Assembly: GCA_964597035.1 (NCBI GenBank)
Contig: CAZQWM010000008.1
Location: 1 to 64,000 of the forward strand
Direction: 5' to 3'
Length of the DNA: 64,000 nucleotides
Origin: Fen-1362 sp964597035
Lineage (GTDB): Bacteria; Planctomycetota; Phycisphaerae; Sedimentisphaerales; Anaerobacaceae
The number at the start of each line of letters is the position of its first letter. The first letter of the stretch is position 1. Below the pieces are notes generated by a model. It was given only the letters and a program-made list of their open reading frames with translations, was not told the origin of the DNA and did not search any database. The position numbers and the translations under genes are program-made. Shown in pieces: positions 32,494 to 41,873 of this stretch.

Positions 32494-33279
32494 ATGTTAA
32501 AAGCATTTTCGACGGCCGCGACGGGTATGACGGGCCAGCAGATGATGGTGGATGTTATTGCGAACAACCTCGCCAACATCAATACCACCGGTTTCAAGCG
32601 GAGCCAAATCAATTTCCAGGACCTGCTCTATGTTAAGATGAGCCAGGCCGGCGCCGAAGTTGCTTCCGGTATAAACTCGCCGACCGGGCTTGAGATAGGC
32701 AGCGGCGTACGGGCCTCTGCAACGGTAAAAGTATTCACCGTCGGAGAGCTGGACAATACAGGCAGACCTCTGGATATCGCCATTTACGGCGATGGATTTC
32801 TTCAGGTTACGATGCCTAATGGTGACATAAGATACACGCGCGACGGGGCTTTGCAGGTAAATGCCAACGGCCAGCTTGTAAACACGGCCGGCTATTCCAT
32901 AGAGCCGGCAATCACGCTGCCGACCGATGCCGTGGCTGTTGATATAGGCAAAGACGGAACGGTAAATGTAACCGATGTCGGGGGGACAACCTCGGTGGTC
33001 GGCACTTTGCAGCTTGTCCGTTTTCCGAACCCCGCCGGACTGTCGAACGAAGGGGACAACCTCTTTTCCGAAACCGAGGCCAGCGGCACGGCTGTAACGG
33101 GGACTCCGGGCGAAAACGGATTCGGCGCGATTCAGTCGAGTATGCTCGAAAGGTCAAACGTCCAGATGGTGACCGAGCTTGTCAATCTTATCACGGCCCA
33201 GCGGGCCTACGAAATCAACGCACGTGCGATTCGCGCAGGAGACGAAATGCTGCGAACCGCAACGACTATTGGCAGATAG
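32494..33279 (+). CDS. flgG: Flagellar distal rod protein FlgG
   Basis: A 261-aa rod protein from the ATG at 32494 after GAGGAG. It has LKAFSTAATGMTGQQMMVDV, then IANNLANINTTGFKRSQINF, the central PLDIAIYGDGFLQV and the C-terminal GAIQSSMLERSNVQMVTELV with LITAQRAYEINARAIRAGDE, matching FlgG at full length. It continues the axial structure between FlgF and the hook. Confidence 0.95.
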   Translation: MLKAFSTAATGMTGQQMMVDVIANNLANINTTGFKRSQINFQDLLYVKMSQAGAEVASGINSPTGLEIGSGVRASATVKVFTVGELDNTGRPLDIAIYGDGFLQVTMPNGDIRYTRDGALQVNANGQLVNTAGYSIEPAITLPTDAVAVDIGKDGTVNVTDVGGTTSVVGTLQLVRFPNPAGLSNEGDNLFSETEASGTAVTGTPGENGFGAIQSSMLERSNVQMVTELVNLITAQRAYEINARAIRAGDEMLRTATTIGR

Positions 33280-33289
33280 TTAACGTGAT

Positions 33290-34288
33290 ATGAAGATGAA
33301 ACTGTTTGGCGTTGCTGTTGCTTTGTTGCTGACCTGCTCGCAGTTGTGCTGGTCGTCGGCGCCCGACGACTCAGAAGTTTCGGCGCAGCACCCCCGGCTG
33401 ATTATACATCTGCCGAGGGAAACGACCGTGGAAGGTGAGAGGTTGACTTTAGGCCAGGTCGCCGTTGTCACGGGCAGGGAGCCTTTTGCATCAAAGGCAA
33501 GAGAGATTGGTCTCGGCCGAATCTCAATCCCTGGCCAGAAGGTAACCATCGACCGCTCGCTGATACTCAGCCGGCTCGCCTGCAGCGAAATAGCTGATTG
33601 TGTTCCCGTCTTGTCGGGTGCTGATTCAGTTACCGTCAGGCATAATACTACCGTTATCACGGGTCAGAGTTTCATCGAGTCAGCTTCGTTGTTTCTTTCT
33701 GATAACATCAGGGACAAGGCCATCACAGGTTGGCAGGCAGCGCGAGAGCCGGCTAAGTTGGCCCTTCCCGAAAAGGCTCTACAAATCGATATGGTTCCGC
33801 GTCTGGTATCGCGCGGCGCAAATGGTCAGGCCGTCACCGAAGTCAGCGTGGTCGCAGACGGCAAGCTGATAGGAACGCGGCAGGTCGTGTTTCGCCCCAG
33901 GTATAATATCAGCAGGGCGGTCACAGTTGCGGAAGTGTCAGCGGGAGAGACCATAACGCCGGATAACACGAGAATTGAAAAAGTTATTTCTAACGAGCCG
34001 CCTGTGCCTGATTGGACGGTTCCTTATGGGCTTGTTGCGGTTCGCAGACTACCGGCGGGAACGGTCATCAGCCCGGAGATGGCAGTGACCCCACGGCCGG
34101 AGGTGGTCGTCGAACGCAATCAGACCGTTGTTGTTAGGGTCGAAAGGCCGGGCCTTGTTGTAACTGCGATGGGTAAAGCTATGGAGAAGGGCCGGCTCGG
34201 CGAGTGCATAAAAGTTCGAAACCTTGATTCGCAGCGGGTGATATTGGCTAAGGTCAATGAAGATGGAACCGTTGAGCCGGTTTTTTAG
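33290..34288 (+). CDS. flgA: P-ring assembly chaperone FlgA
   Basis: A 332-aa periplasmic protein with a signal peptide (1-22, LFGVAVALLLTCSQLCWSS). The C-terminal half has the SAF domain pattern: ISRAVTVAEVSAGETITPDN, VRRLPAGTVISPEMAVTPRP, VVRVERPGLVVTAMGKAMEK, ending CIKVRNLDSQRVILAKVNED. FlgA assists FlgI in forming the P-ring. It is longer than the E. coli protein because of an added N-terminal domain. Placed between flgG and flgH. Confidence 0.9.
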   Translation: MKMKLFGVAVALLLTCSQLCWSSAPDDSEVSAQHPRLIIHLPRETTVEGERLTLGQVAVVTGREPFASKAREIGLGRISIPGQKVTIDRSLILSRLACSEIADCVPVLSGADSVTVRHNTTVITGQSFIESASLFLSDNIRDKAITGWQAAREPAKLALPEKALQIDMVPRLVSRGANGQAVTEVSVVADGKLIGTRQVVFRPRYNISRAVTVAEVSAGETITPDNTRIEKVISNEPPVPDWTVPYGLVAVRRLPAGTVISPEMAVTPRPEVVVERNQTVVVRVERPGLVVTAMGKAMEKGRLGECIKVRNLDSQRVILAKVNEDGTVEPVF

Positions 34289-34300
34289 AGGATATCGAAA

Positions 34301-34948
34301 ATGAGCCGAACTAAAGCGAATCATATTGTGAAGTCTTCGAGGCCAGGAATTGGGTTTGGTTTTCTTGTTGCTGCTCTTTGTTTAGTGCTTGTCACTGCCT
34401 GTGCACGGGGGGACTCAATCTGGGCCAAAAGAGATAAAAATAAGCCCAGCCCTTACGCCGATGATACGGCCAGAAACATCGGCGATATATTGACCATCAA
34501 AATCACAGAAGACAGCAAGGTCGATAACAAGGCCAAGAGAGACCTCAAGAAGGATACGGACAGGTCGAACACCTTTAACGGCAAGGTGGGCGGCTTCGCT
34601 GACCTTGGAGAATTCGGCCTGAGTGCCAAATCCACCAATGAGCTTAAGAGCAAGGCCGACTACAAGGACGAGCGCAGCTTCGAAGACAGTGTTACCGTCA
34701 CCGTCGTTGATATTCAGCCCAATGGCAACCTCGTGGTTATTGGAACACGCAACCGCAACATAGGCGGCGATACTCAGGTCATTGAAATCAGCGGTATCGT
34801 TCGACCGAGCGACATCGCGTTCGACAACACGGTAGAAAGTGAAAAGGTGGCCGATTTTCGCATCGTCAGCAGAAACGGTGGTGTTTCCGAACCGTACACA
34901 AGGCCCGGATGGCTTGGCAGAATATTCGATATCATCTGGCCTTTCTGA
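34301..34948 (+). CDS. flgH: L-ring protein FlgH
   Basis: A 215-aa outer-membrane lipoprotein. The signal ends in the lipobox LVTAC (Cys about 34). The mature part has SIWAKRDKNKPSPYADDTAR, NIGDILTIKITEDSKVDNKA and, near the end, VTVVDIQPNGNLVVIGTRN then EISGIVRPSDIAFDNTVES, all typical of FlgH. It shows that the cell has an outer membrane. AGGATAT precedes the ATG. Confidence 0.95.
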   Translation: MSRTKANHIVKSSRPGIGFGFLVAALCLVLVTACARGDSIWAKRDKNKPSPYADDTARNIGDILTIKITEDSKVDNKAKRDLKKDTDRSNTFNGKVGGFADLGEFGLSAKSTNELKSKADYKDERSFEDSVTVTVVDIQPNGNLVVIGTRNRNIGGDTQVIEISGIVRPSDIAFDNTVESEKVADFRIVSRNGGVSEPYTRPGWLGRIFDIIWPF

Positions 34949-34992
34949 CAACCTATGAAGATTCACTGTGCAGTTTTTGAGGATAGCTGCTT

Positions 34993-36099
34993 ATGAGATA
35001 CCGTTTGATTGTGCCGCTGGCAATGTTGCTTGGTTGTTCTGGTCTCGGATTATGCGAGCGCATCAAAGACGTTGTTGATATTCAGGGTATTCGCGGCAAT
35101 CCCCTTTCAGGTGTCGGCCTGATAATCGGACTGGCGGGCACGGGTGATGCCACACAGCCGTCGCGTCAGATGCTGACAAACATATTACGTGACTCAGGCC
35201 TGGTGTTGTCGCCGAAGGATTTGACCGGGGGCAATATCGCCGTTGTGATGGTTACTGCTGAGCTTGGAGCTTTCTCACGGGTCGGCTCGCGAATAGATGC
35301 CGATGTTTCAGCCATTGGAGACGCAAAGAGCTTGCAGGGGGGAATGCTGCTGCCTACGCCGTTAAAAGGTCTCGATGACCAGGTTTACGCCGTGGCACAG
35401 GGCGGGATTTCACTGGGCGGCTGGGCCGCTGGTGGCAGTGAGGCCTCAATCTCAAAGAACCATCAGACGGTCGGCAGAATACCCGATGGCGCCATCGTCG
35501 AGATGGCTGAGGTTGCGACGTTCGTCGAGCGGATTGCCGACCAGAGGTTCATCACGCTCAATCTCAGGAATAGCGATTTTACAACCGCACAGCGCATCAG
35601 CAATATGGTTAATATAGCGAGCCCTGATTGTGCTGCGGTGGTCGATGCTGGCACCATCAGGGTGAGAATTCCTGACCAGGTCGAAGCTGCCGGAATAGCT
35701 GGCTTCATTGACGATATAACCCGGCTGGAGGTCGTCGTCGATGTGCCCGCAGTCGTGGTGATAAATGAGCGGACCGGAACAATTGTGGTCGGCGAAAATG
35801 TCAGCATATCAGGAGTGGCGATTTCCCAGGGCAGTCTGGTCGTCAAAATCAAGGAGACTGAGATTGTCTCTCAGCCCACGGCGCCTTTCTCTGATGCAGG
35901 CTCAACAGAGAGAGTGCCCGACACAATCATAGGTGTCGAAGAAAAACAGGGCTATCTGATTCCGGTCTCCCGCTCGGTTACCGTCTCGGACCTTGCCAAG
36001 ACGCTCAACGCCATCGGGGCGACGCCGAGAGACCTTATCGCGATATTTAATGCTTTGAAAAAAGCCGGAGCTTTACAGGCCCGGCTGGAGATTATGTAG
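34993..36099 (+). CDS. flgI: P-ring protein FlgI
   Basis: A 368-aa periplasmic protein with a signal peptide. Conserved FlgI strings include IKDVVDIQGIRGNPLSGVGL, IIGLAGTGDATQPSRQMLTN, GNIAVVMVTAELGAFSRVGS and GGMLLPTPLKGLDDQVYAVA, and later VVINERTGTIVVGENV. It forms the P-ring around the rod. Length is typical. GAGGA lies upstream of the start. Confidence 0.96.
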   Translation: MRYRLIVPLAMLLGCSGLGLCERIKDVVDIQGIRGNPLSGVGLIIGLAGTGDATQPSRQMLTNILRDSGLVLSPKDLTGGNIAVVMVTAELGAFSRVGSRIDADVSAIGDAKSLQGGMLLPTPLKGLDDQVYAVAQGGISLGGWAAGGSEASISKNHQTVGRIPDGAIVEMAEVATFVERIADQRFITLNLRNSDFTTAQRISNMVNIASPDCAAVVDAGTIRVRIPDQVEAAGIAGFIDDITRLEVVVDVPAVVVINERTGTIVVGENVSISGVAISQGSLVVKIKETEIVSQPTAPFSDAGSTERVPDTIIGVEEKQGYLIPVSRSVTVSDLAKTLNAIGATPRDLIAIFNALKKAGALQARLEIM

Positions 36100-36107
36100 G
36101 TGAATCT

Positions 36108-36485
36108 ATGGATGGCGTGAACCTCATATTGACGACGCCCGTTATGCCGCCAACACTGCTCGAAAAGATAGCGGCTGACGGACTTAACGGTATCGCACGT
36201 AAGACCGGTTCGTCTGAAGCAGATACCGCGAAAACAGAAAAGCTGGCAAAAGACTTTGAGTCGGTCCTGCTGACAAAGCTGTTCGATGAAATGAAGGAAA
36301 CCGTCGGTAACTGGGGTTTCGAGGAGGATGCTGCGTCAGGGCAGGTGCAGGGATTGTTCTGGCTTTACCTCGCACGTGACGTTGCGGACAAGGGCGGCCT
36401 CGGATTGTGGAAAGACCTACAGCAGTTCTTTAACGACCTGCAAAATCAAAATCAATCCCCACAATCGCTGGATGAGAGTTTATGA
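36108..36485 (+). CDS. flgJ: Rod-cap protein FlgJ, N-terminal domain only
   Basis: A 125-aa protein. LAKDFESVLLTKLFDEMKET and GLFWLYLARDVADKGGLGLW match the rod-binding N-terminal domain of FlgJ. The C-terminal peptidoglycan hydrolase domain found in gamma-proteobacterial FlgJ is absent, as in many other phyla; a separate muramidase is presumably encoded elsewhere. It overlaps flgN by 4 bp. Confidence 0.88.
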   Translation: MDGVNLILTTPVMPPTLLEKIAADGLNGIARKTGSSEADTAKTEKLAKDFESVLLTKLFDEMKETVGNWGFEEDAASGQVQGLFWLYLARDVADKGGLGLWKDLQQFFNDLQNQNQSPQSLDESL

Positions 36486-37003
36486 CTGAACAGTCATCCG
36501 AATTATCACAAAAAGTTCGGGAGCTGCTCGATGTCCTCGACCGGGATATCGAACAGATAGAACGCGCAACCTCCCGGCTGAACGAGCTTCGGGAATTAGT
36601 GATAAAGCGCGACGAACAGGCGCTTGCCCGGGTTCTCGAAAAGATACGAACCGAGGCACAGGACTATCAGGCAAACGAGCAGCAACGCAGTTTGATACGT
36701 CAGCAGCTCTCAGGTCTGCTCGGCTGTAAGGGGGACAGGTTAACGCTGTCCGTGCTTCAATCGCGAATAGCCGAGCCGGCAAAGAGTGCTGTTGCTGGAA
36801 TTCAACAAAAGCTAAAGACACTGGTGAGACGTTTGCAGACCGAATACGTTTCCACGGTCACATTATTGTCGGATTGCGCAAGGATAAATGCGATTCTTTT
36901 GAAAATTGTCTTCGACCGCGGTCAGACCGGCCCGATTTGCTACGATTCGACCGGCTCGGCCTCAAGAGAGTCCGACGCCGCATTTATGAATATGCGACTT
37001 TGA
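36482..37003 (+). CDS. flgN: FlgN-like export chaperone
   Basis: A 173-aa helical protein. The N-terminal 60 residues (ELLDVLDRDIEQIERATSRL, NELRELVIKRDEQALARVLE) and the long helix pair to about 150 fit the FlgN family, chaperone for FlgK and FlgL. It lies directly before flgK and overlaps flgJ by ATGA-type coupling, the classic position of flgN. Sequence conservation in the family is low, so synteny carries much of the weight. Confidence 0.8.
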   Translation: MTEQSSELSQKVRELLDVLDRDIEQIERATSRLNELRELVIKRDEQALARVLEKIRTEAQDYQANEQQRSLIRQQLSGLLGCKGDRLTLSVLQSRIAEPAKSAVAGIQQKLKTLVRRLQTEYVSTVTLLSDCARINAILLKIVFDRGQTGPICYDSTGSASRESDAAFMNMRL

Positions 37004-37030
37004 CGGGCTTTAGACGGATAAGTACAGCGA

Positions 37031-38992
37031 ATGTGGAATTTTGATATAGGATTGAGCGGACTCGATGCAGCCCGCAGAGGGCTTGACGTTGTCGGCAATA
37101 ATATCGCCAACGCCGCCACCGAGGGATATCACCGCCAGAGAGTGGACCTGGTCACCGCTTTCTCGCGATGGGAAGGCGGACTGCTTATTGGTGGAGGCGT
37201 CGAGGTCGCCGGTATTACAAGGATGATAGATGAATTCCTCGAAGCTGAGATTCTCCGTCAGCAGTCTTCGCTCGGCCAGGTTTCACAGGAATCCTCAACG
37301 CTCAGCAGCGTGGAATCGGCCTTTGGAGAGCTGACGGGTAATACGGGTCTCAATGCCGCCATAGACCGGTTCTTCAATTCCTTAAGCAGTCTTGGTGCCA
37401 ATCCCGACCAGGTTGTTTACCGCAACGACGTGCTTTCCTCGGCGGATGCAATGGCCAGCCAGTTCAGAATGCTCGGCGACTTCCTGACAAACCTCGAATC
37501 GCAAATCAGACTGCAGGCCAAAAACATCATCGGCAGGACCAACGAATTGGCTTCGCAGATTGCCAAGCTTAATGAAAATATACAACAAGTAGAGATGGGC
37601 GGCACCGAAGCGGGCAACCTGCGTGACCAGCGAGACCAGCTCATAAGCCGGATGTCCGAGCTGATGGGGGTCCAGACGCAGCAGAGAGAATATGGCGTCG
37701 TCGATGTCGAGGCCGGCGGTATCCCAATAGTTATGGGCACAAATACACTGGAGCTTGAAGTCGGCCTTAATAATGACGGTAAGCTCGGTATTACCCCCGT
37801 CGGCGCATACAATTACCAGACTCAGATTCAGGGCGGAAAACTCGCCGGTCTTATGACTCTGCATAATACCACTCTTGCTGACATTCATAGCGACCTCGAT
37901 ACACTTGCTCTGGCGATAATTCAGCAGGTCAATCAGTACCACGTCGAGGGAGTCGGCTCCGACGGCTCGTTTACCGAGCTGACCGGCTGGGCGATGACAA
38001 GCCAAAACCTCAGCGATTTTGACCCGCCTATAAGCGACGGTGCTTTGTTTATTCGCGTAATCGATACCACTACCGGTGAAGTAACCCGCCATCAAATTGA
38101 TATCGATGCTTCGAGTGATACATTGACCACGGTTGCATCGGCCATCTCAGCCATCACGGGGCTAAATGCAACGGTATCCGGCTCACGGTTAAGCATTCAG
38201 GCCGATTCCGGCTATGAATTTGACTTTCTTCCTGCGGTGCTGTCTGAGCCGACGGCCCAGACTTTCACCGCCGGTTCGCCGCCGAGCGTTTCAGTATCCG
38301 GTATTTATACCGGCGCCGAAAACCAGACCTTTACACTCACGGTGGTAGGCAGCGGGACCGTTGGAAATGCCCCGTTGTTGCTTGAGGTAAGAGACGAATC
38401 ATTGCAGCTTGTCGATACGCTCAACATCGGCACCGGTTATGCAGCCGGTGACCTGCTTGATTTCGGCAACGGAATCAAAATAGCCGTCGGCACAGGTGAC
38501 CTCAACAATGGTGACAGCTTTGAGATAGCTGCCTTTGCCAGTTCCGATACATCGGGATTACTGGCGGCGGTTGGTCTCAATACCTTTTTCTCAGGTGTAA
38601 ACGCATCCAGTATGGAACTGTGCAGCGATGTCTCGGAATCGCCCGGTCGGATAGCGACCTCTCTTGGTGCGGATATGACCGACAATGCCAACGCATTAAA
38701 ATTGGCCTCGGTCAGTGAGCTGCAGATTAACGAGCTGGACTCGCTTACCGCCGGCCAGTTTTACCGCAAGCTCGTCTCCGATATCGGGCAGCAGTTGTCA
38801 ATCAAGCAGATGTCGCAGGACAGCATCGAGACCCTTCTGCAGAGCTTGACGAACCAGCAAAGCGAAATCAGTGGTGTGGACATTAACGATGAAGCCGCAC
38901 AGATGCTTGTCTTTGAACGGATGTTCGAGGCGATGGCCAAGTATCTAAACACCGTTCAGTCAACGATAACTACTATTATGGAGTTGCTATAA
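37031..38992 (+). CDS. flgK: Hook-filament junction protein FlgK
   Basis: A 653-aa protein. The N-terminus has FDIGLSGLDAARRGLDVVGN, then NIANAATEGYHRQRVDLV, and the C-terminus SGVDINDEAAQMLVFERMFE with AMAKYLNTVQSTITTIMELL. The HAP1 helical segment SSLSSLGANPDQVVYRNDVL is present. It is larger than enterobacterial FlgK (about 550 aa) because of a strand-rich insert in the middle. It joins hook and filament. Confidence 0.95.
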   Translation: MWNFDIGLSGLDAARRGLDVVGNNIANAATEGYHRQRVDLVTAFSRWEGGLLIGGGVEVAGITRMIDEFLEAEILRQQSSLGQVSQESSTLSSVESAFGELTGNTGLNAAIDRFFNSLSSLGANPDQVVYRNDVLSSADAMASQFRMLGDFLTNLESQIRLQAKNIIGRTNELASQIAKLNENIQQVEMGGTEAGNLRDQRDQLISRMSELMGVQTQQREYGVVDVEAGGIPIVMGTNTLELEVGLNNDGKLGITPVGAYNYQTQIQGGKLAGLMTLHNTTLADIHSDLDTLALAIIQQVNQYHVEGVGSDGSFTELTGWAMTSQNLSDFDPPISDGALFIRVIDTTTGEVTRHQIDIDASSDTLTTVASAISAITGLNATVSGSRLSIQADSGYEFDFLPAVLSEPTAQTFTAGSPPSVSVSGIYTGAENQTFTLTVVGSGTVGNAPLLLEVRDESLQLVDTLNIGTGYAAGDLLDFGNGIKIAVGTGDLNNGDSFEIAAFASSDTSGLLAAVGLNTFFSGVNASSMELCSDVSESPGRIATSLGADMTDNANALKLASVSELQINELDSLTAGQFYRKLVSDIGQQLSIKQMSQDSIETLLQSLTNQQSEISGVDINDEAAQMLVFERMFEAMAKYLNTVQSTITTIMELL

Positions 38993-39018
38993 CACGCGAT
39001 TTTAATGAGTGATAACAA

Positions 39019-40206
39019 ATGAGCGGCATACTTAACAGCATATACAACAACGTCAGCTTCGCCCTTGCACGGCATTCAGACGCCCTTACCCGGCTGCAGG
39101 AACAGGTCTCAACCGGCTCTCGGATAAATCGTCCGTCGGACGACCCGTCGGCTGCGTATCATATACTCACGCTCAATACCGAACAGAGTTCGCTCGAAAA
39201 TTATATCCAGAAGCTGTCCGACACAATGAGCACGCTTGAGGTCAGCTCGTCTGTTCTCCAGCAAATGAGTTCGGTCATCAGCCAGGCAAGGGTTAGTGTC
39301 ACCCAGATTGCCAGCGGTGTTTACGACGAAGACGGGCGCCAAAGGGCTGCCGAGGCGATTGACGATGTGCTTGAGCAACTGGTTCAGCTCGCCAATACAA
39401 AACATAACGGTTGCTACCTCTTTGGCGGAGCAAATACCTCTCAGGCCCCGTACGTTGTCGAGCGCACTGATGGCGAAATCACCTCCGTCAGTTATCAGGG
39501 CAGTCTGGACCAGCGCAACGTCGATGTTGCTCCCGGCGTAACGTCAGCCGCGTATTATGTGGGTGAGGACCTGTTTCGCTCCTCGCAGCGGTCCACGCCC
39601 GAATTCAGCGGCATCACCGGTGCCGCTGCCGGTACGGGAACCTCCAATGTCACCGGAGACGTCTGGCTGACGGTAACATTCGACGGCTCGAACTATCAAA
39701 TTTCAATAGACGACGGTGCCACCTTCGTGACCGTTCCCTCAGGTGGAGACGCAAATCAGCAGGTAACGGATTCCCGAACCGGAAAGGTCCTTTACGTTGA
39801 TACGACCGGGATAGACTCTACCGGCGTCGAGCTTGTTCGTGTCCCCGGGACATACGATATTTTCAGCACGCTAATCAGTATCCGCGATATACTCAGAAAC
39901 GACAGGGACCTGTCGGACCAGCAGCTAAACCAGCTTCACAGCGACTCGATGACAGCACTTGAGGAAATAGGGAATCTCGTCACTCAGAAACAGGTTTCGG
40001 TGGGGGCAAAAGTAGGATTCCTCAGTCAGCTCAATGACAGTCTCGAAAGCGTAAAGTACGACGCCGAAGACGAGGTGAGCCGCCTGGAAGAAGCGGACAT
40101 TGCCCAGATTGCCATAGACCTGTCGCGTCACGAATTGCTTTACGAGATGTCACTGTCGGTTGCCGGCAAGCTTATGTCCTTGTCGCTGCTTGATTTCATT
40201 GAATAA
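39019..40206 (+). CDS. flgL: Hook-filament junction protein FlgL
   Basis: A 395-aa flagellin-like protein. RLQEQVSTGSRINRPSDDPS (about 25-44) is the typical FlgL/flagellin N-terminal signature, and EEADIAQIAIDLSRHELLYE then MSLSVAGKLMSLSLLDFI the C-terminal one. It forms the second junction layer below the filament. It follows flgK by 26 bp and ends the rod-hook operon. Confidence 0.93.
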   Translation: MSGILNSIYNNVSFALARHSDALTRLQEQVSTGSRINRPSDDPSAAYHILTLNTEQSSLENYIQKLSDTMSTLEVSSSVLQQMSSVISQARVSVTQIASGVYDEDGRQRAAEAIDDVLEQLVQLANTKHNGCYLFGGANTSQAPYVVERTDGEITSVSYQGSLDQRNVDVAPGVTSAAYYVGEDLFRSSQRSTPEFSGITGAAAGTGTSNVTGDVWLTVTFDGSNYQISIDDGATFVTVPSGGDANQQVTDSRTGKVLYVDTTGIDSTGVELVRVPGTYDIFSTLISIRDILRNDRDLSDQQLNQLHSDSMTALEEIGNLVTQKQVSVGAKVGFLSQLNDSLESVKYDAEDEVSRLEEADIAQIAIDLSRHELLYEMSLSVAGKLMSLSLLDFIE

Positions 40207-40336
40207 CGGGGGTGGGTGTTATCAGGATATTGCCGTGTCGGCGATGTCCCGTGGAAATGTTCGATATTTATACACATTTTGAGGTTTCTGCGGGTTTGAT
40301 CGCCCTTGGTGTTGCCTGAGGAGCCGGTGAGGTTGC

Positions 40337-40352
40337 GGGCACGCCGTTTGCA
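40337..40352 (+). promoter_or_regulatory. Sigma-54-like promoter of glycosylation island
   Basis: GGGCACG-CCGT-TTGCA matches the sigma-54 consensus except for the first T of TGGCACG; the invariant GG and GC are in register. It lies in the 226-bp gap between flgL and the first glycosyltransferase gene (40433), giving a leader of about 70 nt. The same first-base change is found at 59095-59110. Confidence 0.6.
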
Positions 40353-40432
40353 TCGTTTTACGGCGTCAAACCGGGTGCATAAAGTCGGTGCACCTGTGTT
40401 TTGTTGAAGGTCAGATTAGGGAGCGAAAGTTA

Positions 40433-41866
40433 ATGGAAAACACCAATAATTACTACCAGGAGGGCCTCAAGCTGGCCGAAGCCGGCCGGCACAAAGAGGC
40501 CCTGGAGTGTATGCAGTTGCACCTGAATTCTTCCCCTGACGACGCCCAGGCGATAAACGATGCCGGGGCGATTCTGCACTGCCTTGGACGGTCCGAAGAG
40601 GCGATAGAATACTTCCGAAGGGCAAGGATTCTCGTCCCGGATTCTGCGGAGATACTCTGGAATCTCGCGGAGGCCTGCCTGGCCGTTGGAAATGCAAAAC
40701 ACGCCGCCGAGCTTTTCGATGATATGGCGCGCAAGGGTATTCTAAATGCCGATGTTCTCAACAGGACGGCAAACGTCTTCCTCGACCAGGGCCGCGCGGG
40801 CGATGCCATCGAAATGCTCCTTCGTTCGTTACAGGTCTCGCCCAACCAGGAGCTGCTTACGCCTATGCTGAAGGTCATACGAACTAAAAGGCCGAAGGTC
40901 GCGTTTTTTTGCGGCGTGAAAGGGGACGTGAAGTTCCTTTCGGACATTTACAGCTTCATCGAGCAGCGGTTCCCGGTCGAATTTTGTGAAAGCTCCGATG
41001 TCAACCGGATACGTGAGGTGATGCAGTCCAGTGATATATGCTGGTTCGAATGGTGCACCGGTATCGTTGCCGCCGCATCGAAGCTGCCTAAGGTCTCTAA
41101 AAATATTGTTCGCCTGCACCGTTTCGAGGCCTACAGCGACTGGCCGATGAAGACAAACTGGGAGAATATCGATACGCTTATTACCGTGGGTAACTCCTTC
41201 GTAAAGGATGCTCTGTTGCGACAGGTCCCGGCTATCGAAGCTCACACCAGTCTCGTTACAATTCCCAATGGCGTAAATCTCGAAAAGTTCAATTTTGGCG
41301 AAAAACCGCGAGGCAAAAACATCGCCTGTATCGGCTATCTGAATGTGAGAAAGAATCCGATGTTCCTGCTGCAGTGCATGCAAAAGCTGCACTATATAGA
41401 CCCGCAATACAAGCTGTTTTTCGCCGGAGTTTTCCAGGACGCGGCACTTGAGCAGTATATCCGCCATATGGTCAAAGCGCTCGACCTGTCTGACGTGGTG
41501 TTCTTCGATGGCTGGCGAGACGATGTCAGTGGCTGGCTTGCGGATAAACACTTTATAGTATCCGCCAGCATATCGGAAAGTCAGGGAATGGGTATTTTGG
41601 AGGGGATGGCCTGTGGGCTTAAGCCCGTTGTTCACAATTTCCCCGGCGCTGAGCAGATACTGCCCCCAGAGTTTCTTTTCAACATCGCCGAGGAGTTCTG
41701 CGGGCAGATTTGTTCGGATTCTTACCAGCCGCAGCGATATCGGGCGTTCGTTGAAGAAAAGTATTCGCTTAAGCAACAGCTAAGCGAAATCAACAAGCTC
41801 TTTTTGCGCTTCGGGGCCGAAATAGACGCCCGCAAATCTGCCGTAACTTGTGCTGCTGGAACGTAG
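40433..41866 (+). CDS. TPR-glycosyltransferase family 4 fusion
   Basis: A 477-aa cytoplasmic enzyme from the ATG at 40433 after AGGGAG. The first 140 residues are TPR repeats (for example AGAILHCLGRSEEAIEYFRR; LWNLAEACLAVGNAKHAAEL). The C-terminal GT-B domain has TIPNGVNLEKFNF, IACIGYLNVRKNPMFLLQCM and the EX7E-type SESQGMGILEGMACGLKPVV, characteristic of GT4 retaining transferases. TPR fused to a glycosyltransferase resembles protein-modifying enzymes of flagellin glycosylation. It is the first gene of a six-gene island between flgL and fliD. Confidence 0.85.
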   Translation: MENTNNYYQEGLKLAEAGRHKEALECMQLHLNSSPDDAQAINDAGAILHCLGRSEEAIEYFRRARILVPDSAEILWNLAEACLAVGNAKHAAELFDDMARKGILNADVLNRTANVFLDQGRAGDAIEMLLRSLQVSPNQELLTPMLKVIRTKRPKVAFFCGVKGDVKFLSDIYSFIEQRFPVEFCESSDVNRIREVMQSSDICWFEWCTGIVAAASKLPKVSKNIVRLHRFEAYSDWPMKTNWENIDTLITVGNSFVKDALLRQVPAIEAHTSLVTIPNGVNLEKFNFGEKPRGKNIACIGYLNVRKNPMFLLQCMQKLHYIDPQYKLFFAGVFQDAALEQYIRHMVKALDLSDVVFFDGWRDDVSGWLADKHFIVSASISESQGMGILEGMACGLKPVVHNFPGAEQILPPEFLFNIAEEFCGQICSDSYQPQRYRAFVEEKYSLKQQLSEINKLFLRFGAEIDARKSAVTCAAGT

Positions 41867-41873
41867 CCCCCAA